From contig NZ_CDBI01000061.1 in NCBI RefSeq assembly GCF_000820025.1, positions 1 to 51,830 of the forward strand: DNA of 51,830 nucleotides, written 5' to 3'. The DNA is from Aeromonas popoffii. GTDB taxonomy: Bacteria > Pseudomonadota > Gammaproteobacteria > Enterobacterales > Aeromonadaceae. The notes under the pieces were generated by a model. It was not told the DNA's origin. It ran no database searches and saw only the letters and a list, made by a program, of their open reading frames with translations. A program made the translations under genes and the position numbers. Of this stretch, positions 24,476-32,410 are shown in pieces (positions within the stretch are counted from its first letter, which is position 1; each line of letters starts with the position of its first letter).

Positions 24476-25444
24476 TTATTGGCTTTGTGGCTCAGGCGTA
24501 GGCGGTGAAGGGGCCGCGTTTTTACCCAGTTTACTGGTCAGGGGTGAGGAACGAGGGCGGAGGCGTTTTGGTGCTGTTGCGGTTGCCAAAGGCTGTGAGG
24601 TGGAAGATGACGCTGTCATTTCTGGCTCGGGATAGAACTCCTCCAGTAACATCGGCACCTCTTCATCTATATCTTCAAACTGGCCATTGCGCAGCAGCTC
24701 GCGAGCGGCTTGTTCCATCTGGTCGATTGCAAGGCCTGCCTCTTGGTCACGCTGGGCCGCCTCTTGTGCTTGCCTGACTGCCTCAGTCAGGTTGGTTTCT
24801 TCCCGCAAGGTTAAATCCACGTAGTAGACCGGTGTGCGGTAGGACTGTGTAGTGCTCTTGGCTCGCAACCGCAGGGTGAGCGGCAGATAGCGGGTATGGC
24901 CCCCGCTCACTGCCTCCAGGTACTTCAGTCGAGCCGCCAGAGTGCGCACCGAGTTGTAGCCGGTGGTGCGGAAGATAAAGCTACCCAGCTCATCCCCTTG
25001 CCCCTCCACAAACAGGTTCAGTCGACCGTAAAGCTTGCAGCCCTGTTGCCCTGCAAAGGCGCAGCGCTCTGGTCCAGGGCAGCTGACCTCCTCCATGCCT
25101 TGCGCCCCCACACGTCTTGCCACCTCCCCATTCCCGACACAGAGCGGCCTGCCGGTTTGCCGGTCAAACACGCTGTATTCCGCCCGCAGATTCAAGTCGC
25201 TGTCGTTGAACAGCACGCGCACCGGAATGGCGCGGATCTTGGTCTGCTCCTGCCCTTGGCCACTTTTCTGCGATGAGTAGTGTTGATGCAGGGGATGGAG
25301 TAACCATCCCCCCTTTTGTTGTATCTGGGTGGTGAGAGTGAAGCTGTCGTCCTTCTCCGGCACCCATTTATCCTGTTTTTGCACCAGCTTGCCGATGCAG
25401 ATCCGCCCGATCACGGGCGGGGTAATCGCCAGTCCTTTGATCAT
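24476..25444 (-). CDS. Putative recombination directionality factor (Gp3-like; also called hydrolase/metal-binding protein)
   Basis: A 322-residue protein beginning MIKGLAITPPVIGRICIGKL. The N-terminal part, with LRAEYSVFDRQTGRPLCVGNG, and a central Cys cluster (SCPGPERCAFAGQQGCKLYGRL) recall proteins of integrative elements annotated as recombination directionality factor or metal-binding protein; the cluster (C-x6-C-x7-C) could hold zinc. The last 80 residues are acidic then Pro/Ser-rich and probably disordered. Its start overlaps the YqaJ stop (ATGA, 25441-25444), so it is cotranscribed with the exonuclease. It could help excision of the island. The family name is recollection. Confidence 0.6.
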   Translation of the reverse strand: MIKGLAITPPVIGRICIGKLVQKQDKWVPEKDDSFTLTTQIQQKGGWLLHPLHQHYSSQKSGQGQEQTKIRAIPVRVLFNDSDLNLRAEYSVFDRQTGRPLCVGNGEVARRVGAQGMEEVSCPGPERCAFAGQQGCKLYGRLNLFVEGQGDELGSFIFRTTGYNSVRTLAARLKYLEAVSGGHTRYLPLTLRLRAKSTTQSYRTPVYYVDLTLREETNLTEAVRQAQEAAQRDQEAGLAIDQMEQAARELLRNGQFEDIDEEVPMLLEEFYPEPEMTASSSTSQPLATATAPKRLRPRSSPLTSKLGKNAAPSPPTPEPQSQ

Positions 25445-26430
25445 GGTGTTTGCCTCAAGGGTTGAATGGTGAAACGGCGCACGCCGGGCACCGGTTTGAC
25501 GTAACGGGTGAGCAGGTCAGGATGATCCTGACCGAGCTTATCGAGATCCGGTGCCAGCCGGTCTTTGCTGCGCTTCCAGGTGATCTTGCCATCGGCAAAC
25601 AGCCCGGCAGTGGCGTCGCCCATGGTGGCTTGCAGCCGTTGTTTGAGCTGCGACTCCTGCAGCTCGACCGCTTCCTTTTGCTGACGCAATCGCAGTAGCT
25701 CGCCAAATAGCTGGTTGAACTCGGGGGAATCGGAGAGATCCACCGTCTGGCCATCATCACAGGGGAAGAGCCAGCTCAGGGCATTGGCAGCATCATTGGA
25801 GCCGTCAGGCTCGGGCTGCAGGTCTTGTTGAACCATCTGCCAGAACTGCGCTTCCCGATCGGTGAGATCCTGGATCTTCTCTTCGTCACGCTCAATGCGG
25901 TAAATCCGAAAATCCTGGCCGCCGATCAGCACTGCCACCTCAGCCCAGGCATGGCCGGTGACAGCCAGCTGATGCAGCACCTGACACTGGTACGCCACCG
26001 GCACCCCTTCCTCCCACTGGGGGGCGCTGTGATAGCTGGCGGTCTTGATCTCCAGAATGCCCGGTCCATCGGAATGGCCGACCACCTCCCGATCGAGGTT
26101 GGCGAGCATGAAGGGTTGCTCGGGGTGTTGCAGCACCGCATTGACCCGGCGCACACGAAAGCCGGTGCGTTTGGCATAGACCTGCGCCAAGACCGGCTCC
26201 AGCTCAATGCCCCACAGCACAGCTTCCTTGTGGGAGATATCCTCCGGCTCCTTGCGGCCGGTCTTCTCCAACCACAGGCTGAGCGGACATTTGTAAGGGG
26301 AGAGGCCTACAGCCACGGCGGCATCGGAAGAACCAATGCCGAGCTTGCGGATAGCGAGCCACTGCTCACGGGTTAACTGGGTAGTGGAGGCCAGCCGCAG
26401 AGCTTGGCCGTATTTGGTTTTTGCTTTCAT
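25441..26430 (-). CDS. YqaJ-family viral recombinase (lambda-exonuclease-like)
   Basis: A 329-residue protein. Motifs of the YqaJ/lambda Exo PD-(D/E)XK family are seen: REQWLAIRKLGIGSSDAAVAVGLSPY (residues about 21-46), GIELEPVL, ILEIKTASYH (catalytic ExK) and YQCQVLHQLAVTG. Such enzymes resect one strand of double-stranded DNA and work with a single-strand annealing protein. None is recognisable next to it; the DUF932 gene upstream is the usual island companion. The C-terminal third holds a coiled region (LRQQKEAVELQESQLKQRL). A hairpin sits 34 nt upstream of the start (26464-26489). Confidence 0.9.
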   Translation of the reverse strand: MKAKTKYGQALRLASTTQLTREQWLAIRKLGIGSSDAAVAVGLSPYKCPLSLWLEKTGRKEPEDISHKEAVLWGIELEPVLAQVYAKRTGFRVRRVNAVLQHPEQPFMLANLDREVVGHSDGPGILEIKTASYHSAPQWEEGVPVAYQCQVLHQLAVTGHAWAEVAVLIGGQDFRIYRIERDEEKIQDLTDREAQFWQMVQQDLQPEPDGSNDAANALSWLFPCDDGQTVDLSDSPEFNQLFGELLRLRQQKEAVELQESQLKQRLQATMGDATAGLFADGKITWKRSKDRLAPDLDKLGQDHPDLLTRYVKPVPGVRRFTIQPLRQTP

Positions 26431-26463
26431 GACGACTCCTTGTTAACGGCATAAACGCCAACG

Positions 26464-26489
26464 CCCGGATTGGCTTGCGCCAGTCCGGG
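26464..26489. promoter_or_regulatory. Hairpin in front of the YqaJ gene
   Basis: CCCGGA-t-TGGC, loop TTGC, GCCA-g-TCCGGG, one internal mismatch. It lies in the 94-nt gap between the DUF932 stop and the YqaJ start. There is no U-tract on the minus strand, so it may be a processing or leader stem rather than a terminator. Confidence 0.55.
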
Positions 26490-26524
26490 TGAGGTCGTTA
26501 TGCGGTCTAAATGGGAAAGAGGAA

Positions 26525-27475
26525 TTACTGCAGCAGAGTGAGTGCCTGATTCAGCGCTTGGGATTTGAGTTGGGCGCCTTGACCAAACCAGGCGGAATCG
26601 AGCCGGTGGTCCTGACTACGAGCGCGGCGGTGGTGATCAACGTATTCGGTAACAGCATTGACCAGCCCCCAGGCGGTATTGCGGGAGCTGGCAAGCTCTG
26701 AGCCCATACCCGCGCCCTGATAGAGCTCATGCAGCCGTTGTACCGGCTTGGTGAGGATGATGTTCTCCTCATCCAGCGGTTGCGCCAACAGGTCGCTGAA
26801 AAAGCGCAGCGCCTCTTCGGGGGCGACTGGCCGCTGTGCCAGCGCCTTGGTCTGTGCCTTGAACTCATCCCAATGAGACAGCCCTAGCCCGAGCGACTCT
26901 TTGACGGTCGCCGCATCGAACTGAGTGGAGTGGGGCACCTTGATGGCACCGGTAGCGCCGCGCAGTGCCATCTGCAGGGTGTTGTTGCAGACCACTCGCA
27001 GCGAGGTGAACTGCGCCGTGGTGCAGAGCGTGCCGTCGCAGCTGGTTGCCAGCAGCAGATAGGACTTTACCAAGTCATTGCCTTTGAGTTTTAGATCCTG
27101 GCCGGTCTTAGCCAGTGCCCACAGCTTGCGGCCACCTTTGAGCGAGCCTGCTGTTTCCAGCTCAAAGCCACCGGCTTCCACCAGGTCTTGATAGAAGTGC
27201 AGCACCTCGTGAGGCTGTACCACGTTGTAGCGGCTTGAGACCACCGACAGGGGGGCGAGGGTATCGGAGCGATAAAGTACCTTGCTGTCGCTGTAGGGGC
27301 GGATATGCAGTGCATCGGAGGCGACGTTAAACATCACGTCGCTCTGCTCGATGGTCCAATCCATCCCGGCTGCCTGTAGCCAGATATCGAGAGATTGTTG
27401 CGGGGGCAAGACATTGCCAAGGCCATGCCAGGGCGTTTGACCGGTGTAGGCCATCGTATCGATCAGGTGAGCCAT
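26525..27475 (-). CDS. DUF932 family protein
   Basis: A 316-residue protein from ATG 27475 (GGAGAT upstream), beginning MAHLIDTMAYTGQTPWHGLG. The GxTPWHGLG opening, the YNVVQPHEVLHFYQDLVE segment and the TSLRVVCNNTL segment are typical of DUF932 proteins of phages, plasmids and integrative elements. They are often linked to YqaJ exonucleases, as here. No enzymatic activity is established. It is the first gene inside the right end of the island, 210 nt from tRNA-Arg, so its promoter must lie in that gap; an intrinsic-terminator-like hairpin is in its leader. Confidence 0.85.
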   Translation of the reverse strand: MAHLIDTMAYTGQTPWHGLGNVLPPQQSLDIWLQAAGMDWTIEQSDVMFNVASDALHIRPYSDSKVLYRSDTLAPLSVVSSRYNVVQPHEVLHFYQDLVEAGGFELETAGSLKGGRKLWALAKTGQDLKLKGNDLVKSYLLLATSCDGTLCTTAQFTSLRVVCNNTLQMALRGATGAIKVPHSTQFDAATVKESLGLGLSHWDEFKAQTKALAQRPVAPEEALRFFSDLLAQPLDEENIILTKPVQRLHELYQGAGMGSELASSRNTAWGLVNAVTEYVDHHRRARSQDHRLDSAWFGQGAQLKSQALNQALTLLQ

Positions 27476-27490
27476 GAGAAATCTCCAATG

Positions 27491-27518
27491 AAAAAGGGAC
27501 TGCACAGAGCAGTCCCTT
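27491..27518 (-). terminator. Terminator-like hairpin in the leader of the DUF932 operon
   Basis: AAGGGACTGC (27494-27503), loop ACAGA, GCAGTCCCTT (27509-27518), with five A's at 27491-27495 giving a U-tract on the minus strand. It ends 16 nt upstream of the DUF932 start codon, so transcripts entering the operon must pass it. Confidence 0.65.
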
Positions 27519-27606
27519 GGGTAGGTTCATGGAGATAATATATATCTGAAATTAATTTAAATGAGACTTATTTGCCTTGTCGGATTTCTAGCTATGGAAT
27601 GCGCGC

Positions 27607-27629
27607 TGTGGTACCCCGTGTGGTACCCC
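27607..27629. repeat. Two tandem copies of TGTGGTACCCC near the island's right end
   Basis: Copies at 27607-27617 and 27619-27629, period 12. They lie about 60 nt inside the tRNA-Arg 3' end. Short tandem repeats beside an attachment site are commonly arm-type sites for an integrase or excision factor. Confidence 0.6.
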
Positions 27630-27647
27630 AGGCCAAAAACGACCAAG

Positions 27648-27685
27648 GGGTTGGCACCATGACGATGCCAACCCCTTGTTTTATA
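27648..27685 (-). terminator. Terminator after tRNA-Arg
   Basis: AAGGGGTTGGCA and TGCCAACCCCTT form a 12-bp stem separated by CCATGACGA, with a TTTT on the plus side and A/T on the other. It follows the tRNA-Arg 3' end by a few bases. Confidence 0.7.
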
Positions 27686-27762
27686 TGGTGCTCCCGACTG
27701 GAGTCGAACCAGTGGCCTGTCCCTTAGGAGGGGACCGCTCTATCCTACTGAGCTACGGGAGC
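27686..27762 (-). tRNA. tRNA-Arg (anticodon CCU)
   Basis: Seventy-seven bases including the encoded CCA. The acceptor stem GCTCCCG pairs with CGGGAGC, with discriminator A. The anticodon stem-loop is GTCCC-CTCCTAA-GGGAC with anticodon CCT, and the T-loop is TTCGACT. It reads leftwards toward the island, so its 3' end is the border, the usual attachment site of P4-type integrases. The intact gene implies that insertion regenerated the tRNA. Confidence 0.95.
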
Positions 27763-27812
27763 CTTGTGGCGGGCATTATACAAGAAGCCGCTCCCTTTTA
27801 AACCCTTGATTC

Positions 27813-28967
27813 TTATTCCAATACTGCCAAATCCCCGATTTGGATGTTAAATGGCGAATATTTGTTCCGAGTGCTGATGATTGCGCCGTCCTCGAATACC
27901 TGTACCACCTCGAACAGGCCGTCTGCCGGGTTGCGCATCATACGTGACTTGCCATAGGAGTCGATGAAGTCGGCGCGGTGCTGGATGCGAAACTGATCCC
28001 CGAGCTTGACGCCGTTGCGCCGACCCAGATTGATGTGTGGGCCACGCTCGTTCTGGCCTATCACTCGGGCTGTGACCGGGGCGCAGTTGAGCTGGGCCAC
28101 CAGATCCTGTACCGCCTCTTGCAACTGATAATTGACCTCCTGGCCATAGCTGGACTGCCAGAACTGGCCGCCTCTGGTGCCTATCTGATCCCGCTTGCCG
28201 AAGGTCCAGTTGGCGCGGCCCTGATACTCCTTGCGACTGAGCAGGCTGCCGCTGATGCCGTCGAACAGGTAGAGCTGCATGCGAAAGTTACGGATGGGGT
28301 CTTCGTACCAGCGTGTCAGTTGGCCGCCCTGCGGCTCAATGGAGAGGTCATCTATGCTGCCGAGCACCAGATACTGGCTGTCGGTGATAAGGCTCAGGGC
28401 CTTGATCTCCTCAAGGGGGCTGCGATCACCCTGTTGCAGGTGGAGCGGGTCTATGCGCAGATTTTCGTCCAGCCATTGGCGCGCGGCTACCCCTTGCGGC
28501 GCGTTGGCCAGTGCCTCGAACATGCGACGGGACAGGCTGGCTGGCATGTCGTCGAGGGCACCGTAGCTCGCCTGGTCCGGGTAGCGAAGCCGCAGCCTGA
28601 CCAGTGTCAAATTCTTGGCGTAGTGCTGGGTCTGGCAGATCTGGCGTTCGGCTTGGATATCGGCCTGTAGCGTGATGTACATGCGGCCGTTGCGCACCTC
28701 TTCCCGCTTGAGCCGGTACTGGCGGATGTCGCCGCCGGAACGGATCTGGATCTGTTCGGAGCGAAGGCTGCCGTTCTCCAGACGCTGGGTGCTGGAGACA
28801 GCGGCGCCGCTCGCCAGCAGGGCCTGGCGCAGGGCATCGCGGGTGGCTTGCTCGCGGGCATAGACCTCGTCGCCCCCCAGGATGGCGGCACTGCCCTGGG
28901 CTTCGATAAGCTCTGCCCGGACCGACAGGCTAGCCAGCAGCAGGGTTAACAGCAGCGGTAATTTCAT
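27813..28967 (-). CDS. flgT: Flagellar assembly protein FlgT
   Basis: A 384-residue protein with signal peptide (MKLPLLLTLLLASLSVRAEL), start ATG 28967. The domain order of FlgT is seen: an N-terminal region beginning IEAQGSAAILGGDEVYAREQATRDALRQALL, a middle domain with SQYLVLGSIDDLSIE, and a C-terminal NLGRRNGVKLGDQFRI domain. FlgT forms the H ring of the sodium-driven polar flagellar motor in the periplasm, around the LP ring, and helps stator assembly. It is divergent from flgO-flgP, the standard arrangement in Vibrio and Aeromonas. The first chromosomal gene after the island, it appears intact. Confidence 0.95.
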   Translation of the reverse strand: MKLPLLLTLLLASLSVRAELIEAQGSAAILGGDEVYAREQATRDALRQALLASGAAVSSTQRLENGSLRSEQIQIRSGGDIRQYRLKREEVRNGRMYITLQADIQAERQICQTQHYAKNLTLVRLRLRYPDQASYGALDDMPASLSRRMFEALANAPQGVAARQWLDENLRIDPLHLQQGDRSPLEEIKALSLITDSQYLVLGSIDDLSIEPQGGQLTRWYEDPIRNFRMQLYLFDGISGSLLSRKEYQGRANWTFGKRDQIGTRGGQFWQSSYGQEVNYQLQEAVQDLVAQLNCAPVTARVIGQNERGPHINLGRRNGVKLGDQFRIQHRADFIDSYGKSRMMRNPADGLFEVVQVFEDGAIISTRNKYSPFNIQIGDLAVLE

Positions 28968-29103
28968 GACAAACACCTTGAATATGCGGGTCGGGGCTTT
29001 CACCCCTGTCGAAGTGATGGCGCCGGCCGATACAGACCACAGAACCGTGCCAGTTGCACAGCACACTGCAAATAATTAGCAAGATCCATGCCTCATTCCC
29101 GAC

Positions 29104-29130
29104 TCAAGCTTTGGCCCGCTGAACCGATAA
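29104..29130 (+). promoter_or_regulatory. Sigma-28 (FliA) promoter of flgO-flgP
   Basis: TCAAGCTT (29104-29111), 11-nt spacer, ACCGATAA (29123-29130), close to the FliA consensus TAAAGTTT-N11-GCCGATAA. It is placed about 32 nt before the flgO ATG. Confidence 0.7.
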
Positions 29131-29161
29131 CGAATCAGGTGCAGATACAGGAAAGGTATCC

Positions 29162-29782
29162 ATGAACAAACTCATCACGGCGTTGGCCCTCGTGCTGGCG
29201 CTGACCAGCTGTGGTTCCGACCCCATCAACCGGAATATAGGTGACCCTCGCCAGGCCATTCATGGGATGGAGCTCAATTGGCTGGTGGCGCGCATGACCG
29301 ATCAGCTGATGGAGCGCAAGTCGCTCACGACCCTGACCGAGCCGATTGCCGTCGCTTCCTTCGTCGATCTCGATACCCTGCAGGACACCAACTGGATGGG
29401 GCAGCAGATCGGGGAAAGTTTTATCCACGAGCTGAACCGGCGTGGGGAAGTCGTGGTGGATTTCAAGATGACCGGCAGCATCAGGGTGACCCCGCAGGGT
29501 GACTTCGTGATGAGCCGCAACCATCGGGATCTCGCCCCCCGGCTGCCCATCTCCCGCGTCCTGACCGGTACTTTCAGCCGCAACAGCAATGGGGTCCTGG
29601 TCAACGCCCGTATTATCGACATGCGTACCAAGATGGTGGAGACCACGGCCCAGAGCCTGATCCCGCCACAATTTCTGTCCGGTGCCAACAACTCTTTCGG
29701 GCGGGCATCGATTAATCGCGGTTTTCTGATCCGTGACAGTCAGGCTAGACCGGGCGGTCATCTGGTCAACCTGACACCTTAA
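29162..29782 (+). CDS. flgO: Flagellar outer-membrane lipoprotein FlgO
   Basis: A 206-residue protein beginning MNKLITALALVLALTSCGSD, a lipobox (LTSC) with Cys at about 17. The mature domain, with IAVASFVDLDTLQDTNWMGQQIGESFIHELNRRGEVVVDFK, is the FlgO domain found in polar flagellum systems. FlgO sits at the outer membrane and is needed for full motility and stability of the flagellar base. RBS AGGAAAGG. It is followed after 10 nt by flgP, so the two form an operon, with a sigma-28 promoter in front. Confidence 0.93.
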   Translation: MNKLITALALVLALTSCGSDPINRNIGDPRQAIHGMELNWLVARMTDQLMERKSLTTLTEPIAVASFVDLDTLQDTNWMGQQIGESFIHELNRRGEVVVDFKMTGSIRVTPQGDFVMSRNHRDLAPRLPISRVLTGTFSRNSNGVLVNARIIDMRTKMVETTAQSLIPPQFLSGANNSFGRASINRGFLIRDSQARPGGHLVNLTP

Positions 29783-29792
29783 GGAGCGAGTC

Positions 29793-30218
29793 ATGAAGAT
29801 CTTGTTTGGTTGCCTGCTGGCACTCTTGCTCACCGGTTGCAGTGGTAACCGGGTAGTGGATTACACCCAGGGTGGCAGGCCCGATGATTTTCCGGTGCTC
29901 AAGGCGGTGGGGTATGCGGTGATCGACATTCAGCCCGGCCCCTCCCAGTCGGAGAAGATGCTGCAGGCGATCCGCGCTTCCAAGATGGATGCCTATCGCG
30001 AGCTGGCTGAACAGCTCAATGGCCAGCAAGTGCGGGGCCAGAGCAGCTACAAGGACCTGACCCAGGTCTCCAACTCGCTGGATGTGTCTGTGGCCGGCAT
30101 GGTGCGTGGTGCCCGGGTGGTGGCCTCCTATCCCCGAGGCAATACCTATGCCACCGAGATGGAGCTCGATACCCGAGCCCTCTACAACATCAACCAGTTG
30201 ATGGCCGGTCAGTTCTGA
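29793..30218 (+). CDS. flgP: Flagellar lipoprotein FlgP
   Basis: A 141-residue protein with lipobox LLTGC (Cys about 16) and the LPP20-like domain (VLKAVGYAVIDIQPGPSQSEKMLQAIRASKMDAYRELAEQLNG). FlgP forms an outer-membrane-associated basal disk/ring needed for motility in Vibrio and Campylobacter. RBS AAGGAGCGAG. It is the second gene of flgO-flgP and ends in a shared bidirectional terminator facing pheA. Confidence 0.93.
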   Translation: MKILFGCLLALLLTGCSGNRVVDYTQGGRPDDFPVLKAVGYAVIDIQPGPSQSEKMLQAIRASKMDAYRELAEQLNGQQVRGQSSYKDLTQVSNSLDVSVAGMVRGARVVASYPRGNTYATEMELDTRALYNINQLMAGQF

Positions 30219-30235
30219 CGGCGAGGCAGAAAAAC

Positions 30236-30266
30236 AAAAGGCGAACATGATGTTCGCCTTTTTTGT
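30236..30266. terminator. Bidirectional terminator between flgP and pheA
   Basis: AAAA-GGCGAACA (30240-30247), loop TGA, TGTTCGCC (30251-30258), TTTTTT. It serves the two convergent genes. Confidence 0.92.
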
Positions 30267-30278
30267 TGGCAAAAATGG

Positions 30279-31451
30279 TCAGTTGCCCATGAGTACCGGC
30301 GGCACAGTCGTCGGCTTGACGTCTTCGCTCGGGTAGCAGCCCAGCACCTTTATGTAGCGGGTGATCTTGGTCAGCTCCATCAGCGCGACCTGCATGGCCG
30401 GGGTCTGCAGGTTGGCGGAAACATCCAGATAGAACATCTCCTCCCAGGGGTTGCCCTGTACCGGTCTGGATTCCAGCTTGGTCATGTTGATCTCGTTGTT
30501 GCGCAGCACCAGCAGCGCCTCCACCAGGGAGCCGGGCTTCTGTGAGGTGGACATGATGAGGGTGGTCTTGGCCGGAATTTGTGGCGCCACGTCGATGGGC
30601 TTGCGTGCCACTACGATGAAGCGGCTGTAGTTCTCTTTCTGGTTGGCGAGCTGCTCGGCCAGCACGTCCAGTCCGTACAGCTCACCGCCAGCCGCGCTGC
30701 CAATTGCCGCCGCTTCCGGGCTTGCCAGCTCCCTGACCTTCATCATGGCGCTGGAGGAGGAGTCGCAGATCTCGTGGCGTGCCCCTTCCAGCTTGCTCAG
30801 GTAGTGGGAACACTGCTGGAACACCTGGGGGTGGGCGTAGAAGGTCTTGATGCGGCCAAGCTCGGTTGGTACTGCGGTGAGAATGCAGTGCTCTATGGGG
30901 TAGGTCAGCTCACCGACGATGGAGAGGCTGGTGTGCTGCATCACGTCATACACCTCGTTGATGGAGCCCGAGCTGGTGTTCTCTATGGGCAGCACGCCAA
31001 AGGCGGCGCGACCCGATTCCACCGTATCCAGCACCTCGCGAAAGTTCTGGCAGTTCACCTCTATCACCTGATCCTTGTAGCGGGCCAGATACTTGCGGGC
31101 GGCCAGGCTAGAGTAGGAACCGCGCGGCCCCAGATAGGCGACGCTGGTCATGGGTTCCTGCTGTTCCGGGTTGAGCAGGCTCTGCAAATAGGCCTGCTGG
31201 GAGAGCACGGAATCTTCGATGATGGTGTGATAGATGCGGGTGATGTAGTGAGCATCCAGCCCCAGCAGTCGGCCCTGCTGGATCAGGGCGACCAGCAGGT
31301 CCTGCTCGCGCTGGGTGTCGCGGATGGGACGTGGATTGGCCTGCTTGGCACGGGCAACCTCTATGCTGAGGGTCTTGCGCTTGGCCAGCAGGGCAAGCAG
31401 CTCCTGATCCAACCGGGTGATGTCTTGTCTGATCTCGTCGAGCGTAGCCAT
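30279..31451 (-). CDS. pheA: Bifunctional chorismate mutase / prephenate dehydratase (P-protein)
   Basis: A 390-residue protein. Order: AroQ chorismate mutase (residues 1-90, DEIRQDITRLDQELLALLAKR and RIYHTIIEDSV), prephenate dehydratase (about 104-285, with YLGPRGSYSSLAARKY, FGVLPIENTSSGSINEVYD, and the TxxAIGS-like AAIGSAAGGELYGLDVLA), and an ACT regulatory domain (KPGSLVEALLVLRNNEINMTKLESRP, about 300-330). It converts chorismate to phenylpyruvate for phenylalanine; the ACT domain binds Phe for feedback inhibition. It is controlled by the pheL attenuator upstream. Confidence 0.97.
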   Translation of the reverse strand: MATLDEIRQDITRLDQELLALLAKRKTLSIEVARAKQANPRPIRDTQREQDLLVALIQQGRLLGLDAHYITRIYHTIIEDSVLSQQAYLQSLLNPEQQEPMTSVAYLGPRGSYSSLAARKYLARYKDQVIEVNCQNFREVLDTVESGRAAFGVLPIENTSSGSINEVYDVMQHTSLSIVGELTYPIEHCILTAVPTELGRIKTFYAHPQVFQQCSHYLSKLEGARHEICDSSSSAMMKVRELASPEAAAIGSAAGGELYGLDVLAEQLANQKENYSRFIVVARKPIDVAPQIPAKTTLIMSTSQKPGSLVEALLVLRNNEINMTKLESRPVQGNPWEEMFYLDVSANLQTPAMQVALMELTKITRYIKVLGCYPSEDVKPTTVPPVLMGN

Positions 31452-31489
31452 GGTGGTTCCCTATCCAAATAATCGAGTGTGGTAGCTGC

Positions 31490-31516
31490 AAAAAAAAGCC
31501 TCCGCTAGGGGAGGCT
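31490..31516 (-). terminator. pheA attenuator terminator
   Basis: AGCCTCC (31497-31503) / GGAGGCT (31510-31516) with eight A's at 31490-31497, which are U's in the minus-strand RNA. It is located between the pheL leader peptide and pheA. Confidence 0.92.
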
Positions 31517-31523
31517 CGATTCG

Positions 31524-31592
31524 TCTTTGCTTTCTGTTCATGCGACGACAGGGCCTTCCCTCATGTGGGCCGGATAAACGAGAAAGCAAAGA
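31524..31592 (-). promoter_or_regulatory. Pause/antitermination stem of the pheL leader
   Basis: TCTTTGCTTTCT (31524-31535) and AGAAAGCAAAGA (31581-31592) are perfect 12-base complements. The latter overlaps the Phe codons of pheL, so ribosome position on the leader decides which RNA fold forms. Confidence 0.7.
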
Positions 31593-31608
31593 AGAATGGT
31601 GCGTGCAT
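31561..31608 (-). CDS. pheL: PheL leader peptide
   Basis: A 15-residue peptide, MHAPFFFAFSFIRPT, with five Phe codons among residues 5-11. This matches the design of E. coli PheL ([15 protein letters not shown]). When charged tRNA-Phe is scarce, ribosomes stall on the Phe run, the antiterminator forms and pheA is transcribed. It lies 110 nt before the pheA start, with the terminator in between. Confidence 0.92.
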   Translation of the reverse strand: MHAPFFFAFSFIRPT

Positions 31609-31782
31609 GGGTCTTGTCCTGAAAATATCGTCATAACCATTAAGGGATTTGGGCGTGGGATGCAAGTAAAACTTGCCCGTGGGAGGCGAACGGGGCAGGG
31701 TATTTGCGTGTGCCGACGGGGCCATTCAAGCGTCATGTTGCGGCGGTTGGCTCAGCGGCAGAGGTATCATGAGGAGGTAACA

Positions 31783-32379
31783 ATGGCGATTATTTTTGAT
31801 CTGGGACGGGTGGTGGTGAGCTGGGATCCGGTGGGCATAGTGAGCTCAGTGCGAGGGCCGGACGATGCTGAGGCGCTGGCGGAGCGGCTGTTCAACCACT
31901 CGGACTGGCTGGAGGTGGACCGGGGCACGCTGTCGCTGCACACCATGGCCCGTCAGGCGCAGGAGCGCACCGGCTTGCCTGCGGCACAGAATCTTGCCAT
32001 TTTGCAGGCGGTGCCCGCATCGCTCTTGCCGGATCCCGCTATGCTGACCCTGATAGCCGAGTTGCATGGCGCAGGCCATACGCTCTATGCGCTCTCCAAC
32101 ATGGGTCATGCCAGCATCGACTGGCTGGAGCAGCAGCCGTTCTGGCGCTTCTTCAGCGGCAAGGTGGTCTCGGCGCGGGTGCGGATGATGAAACCGGAGC
32201 CGGATATTTATCGCTATCTGCTGGTGTCGTTTGACCTGAAGGCCGACGAGTGCCTGTTTATTGATGACAGCCCCGCCAACGTGGCAGCCGCGCAGGCGCT
32301 GGGGATCGGGGGGCTGGTGTTTACCGATGCGCCCAGCTGCCGTCAGCAGCTGCTATCGCTGGGCTATCTGCCCGGTTGA
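31783..32379 (+). CDS. HAD-family hydrolase (YihX-like)
   Basis: A 198-residue protein from ATG 31783 behind GAGGAGG. It begins MAIIFDLGRVVVSWDP, the first HAD motif (DxG variant here FDLG, where the second Asp of DxD is Gly), and has ALSNMG (motif II), Lys in RMMKPEPDIY (motif III) and LFIDDSPANVAAAQALGI (motif IV). YihX-type enzymes dephosphorylate small sugar phosphates. An upstream in-frame extension to 31540 lacks a ribosome site. It is divergent from pheA. Confidence 0.85.
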   Translation: MAIIFDLGRVVVSWDPVGIVSSVRGPDDAEALAERLFNHSDWLEVDRGTLSLHTMARQAQERTGLPAAQNLAILQAVPASLLPDPAMLTLIAELHGAGHTLYALSNMGHASIDWLEQQPFWRFFSGKVVSARVRMMKPEPDIYRYLLVSFDLKADECLFIDDSPANVAAAQALGIGGLVFTDAPSCRQQLLSLGYLPG

Positions 32380-32410
32380 GCCAACAGTCAGGAATGCTCA
32401 AGGAGACGTT

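Noticed and set aside
31540..31782. N-terminal extension of the HAD hydrolase to 31540
   Set aside because: It would run antisense through the pheL leader; the strong GAGGAGG and the usual HAD start place the start codon at 31783.
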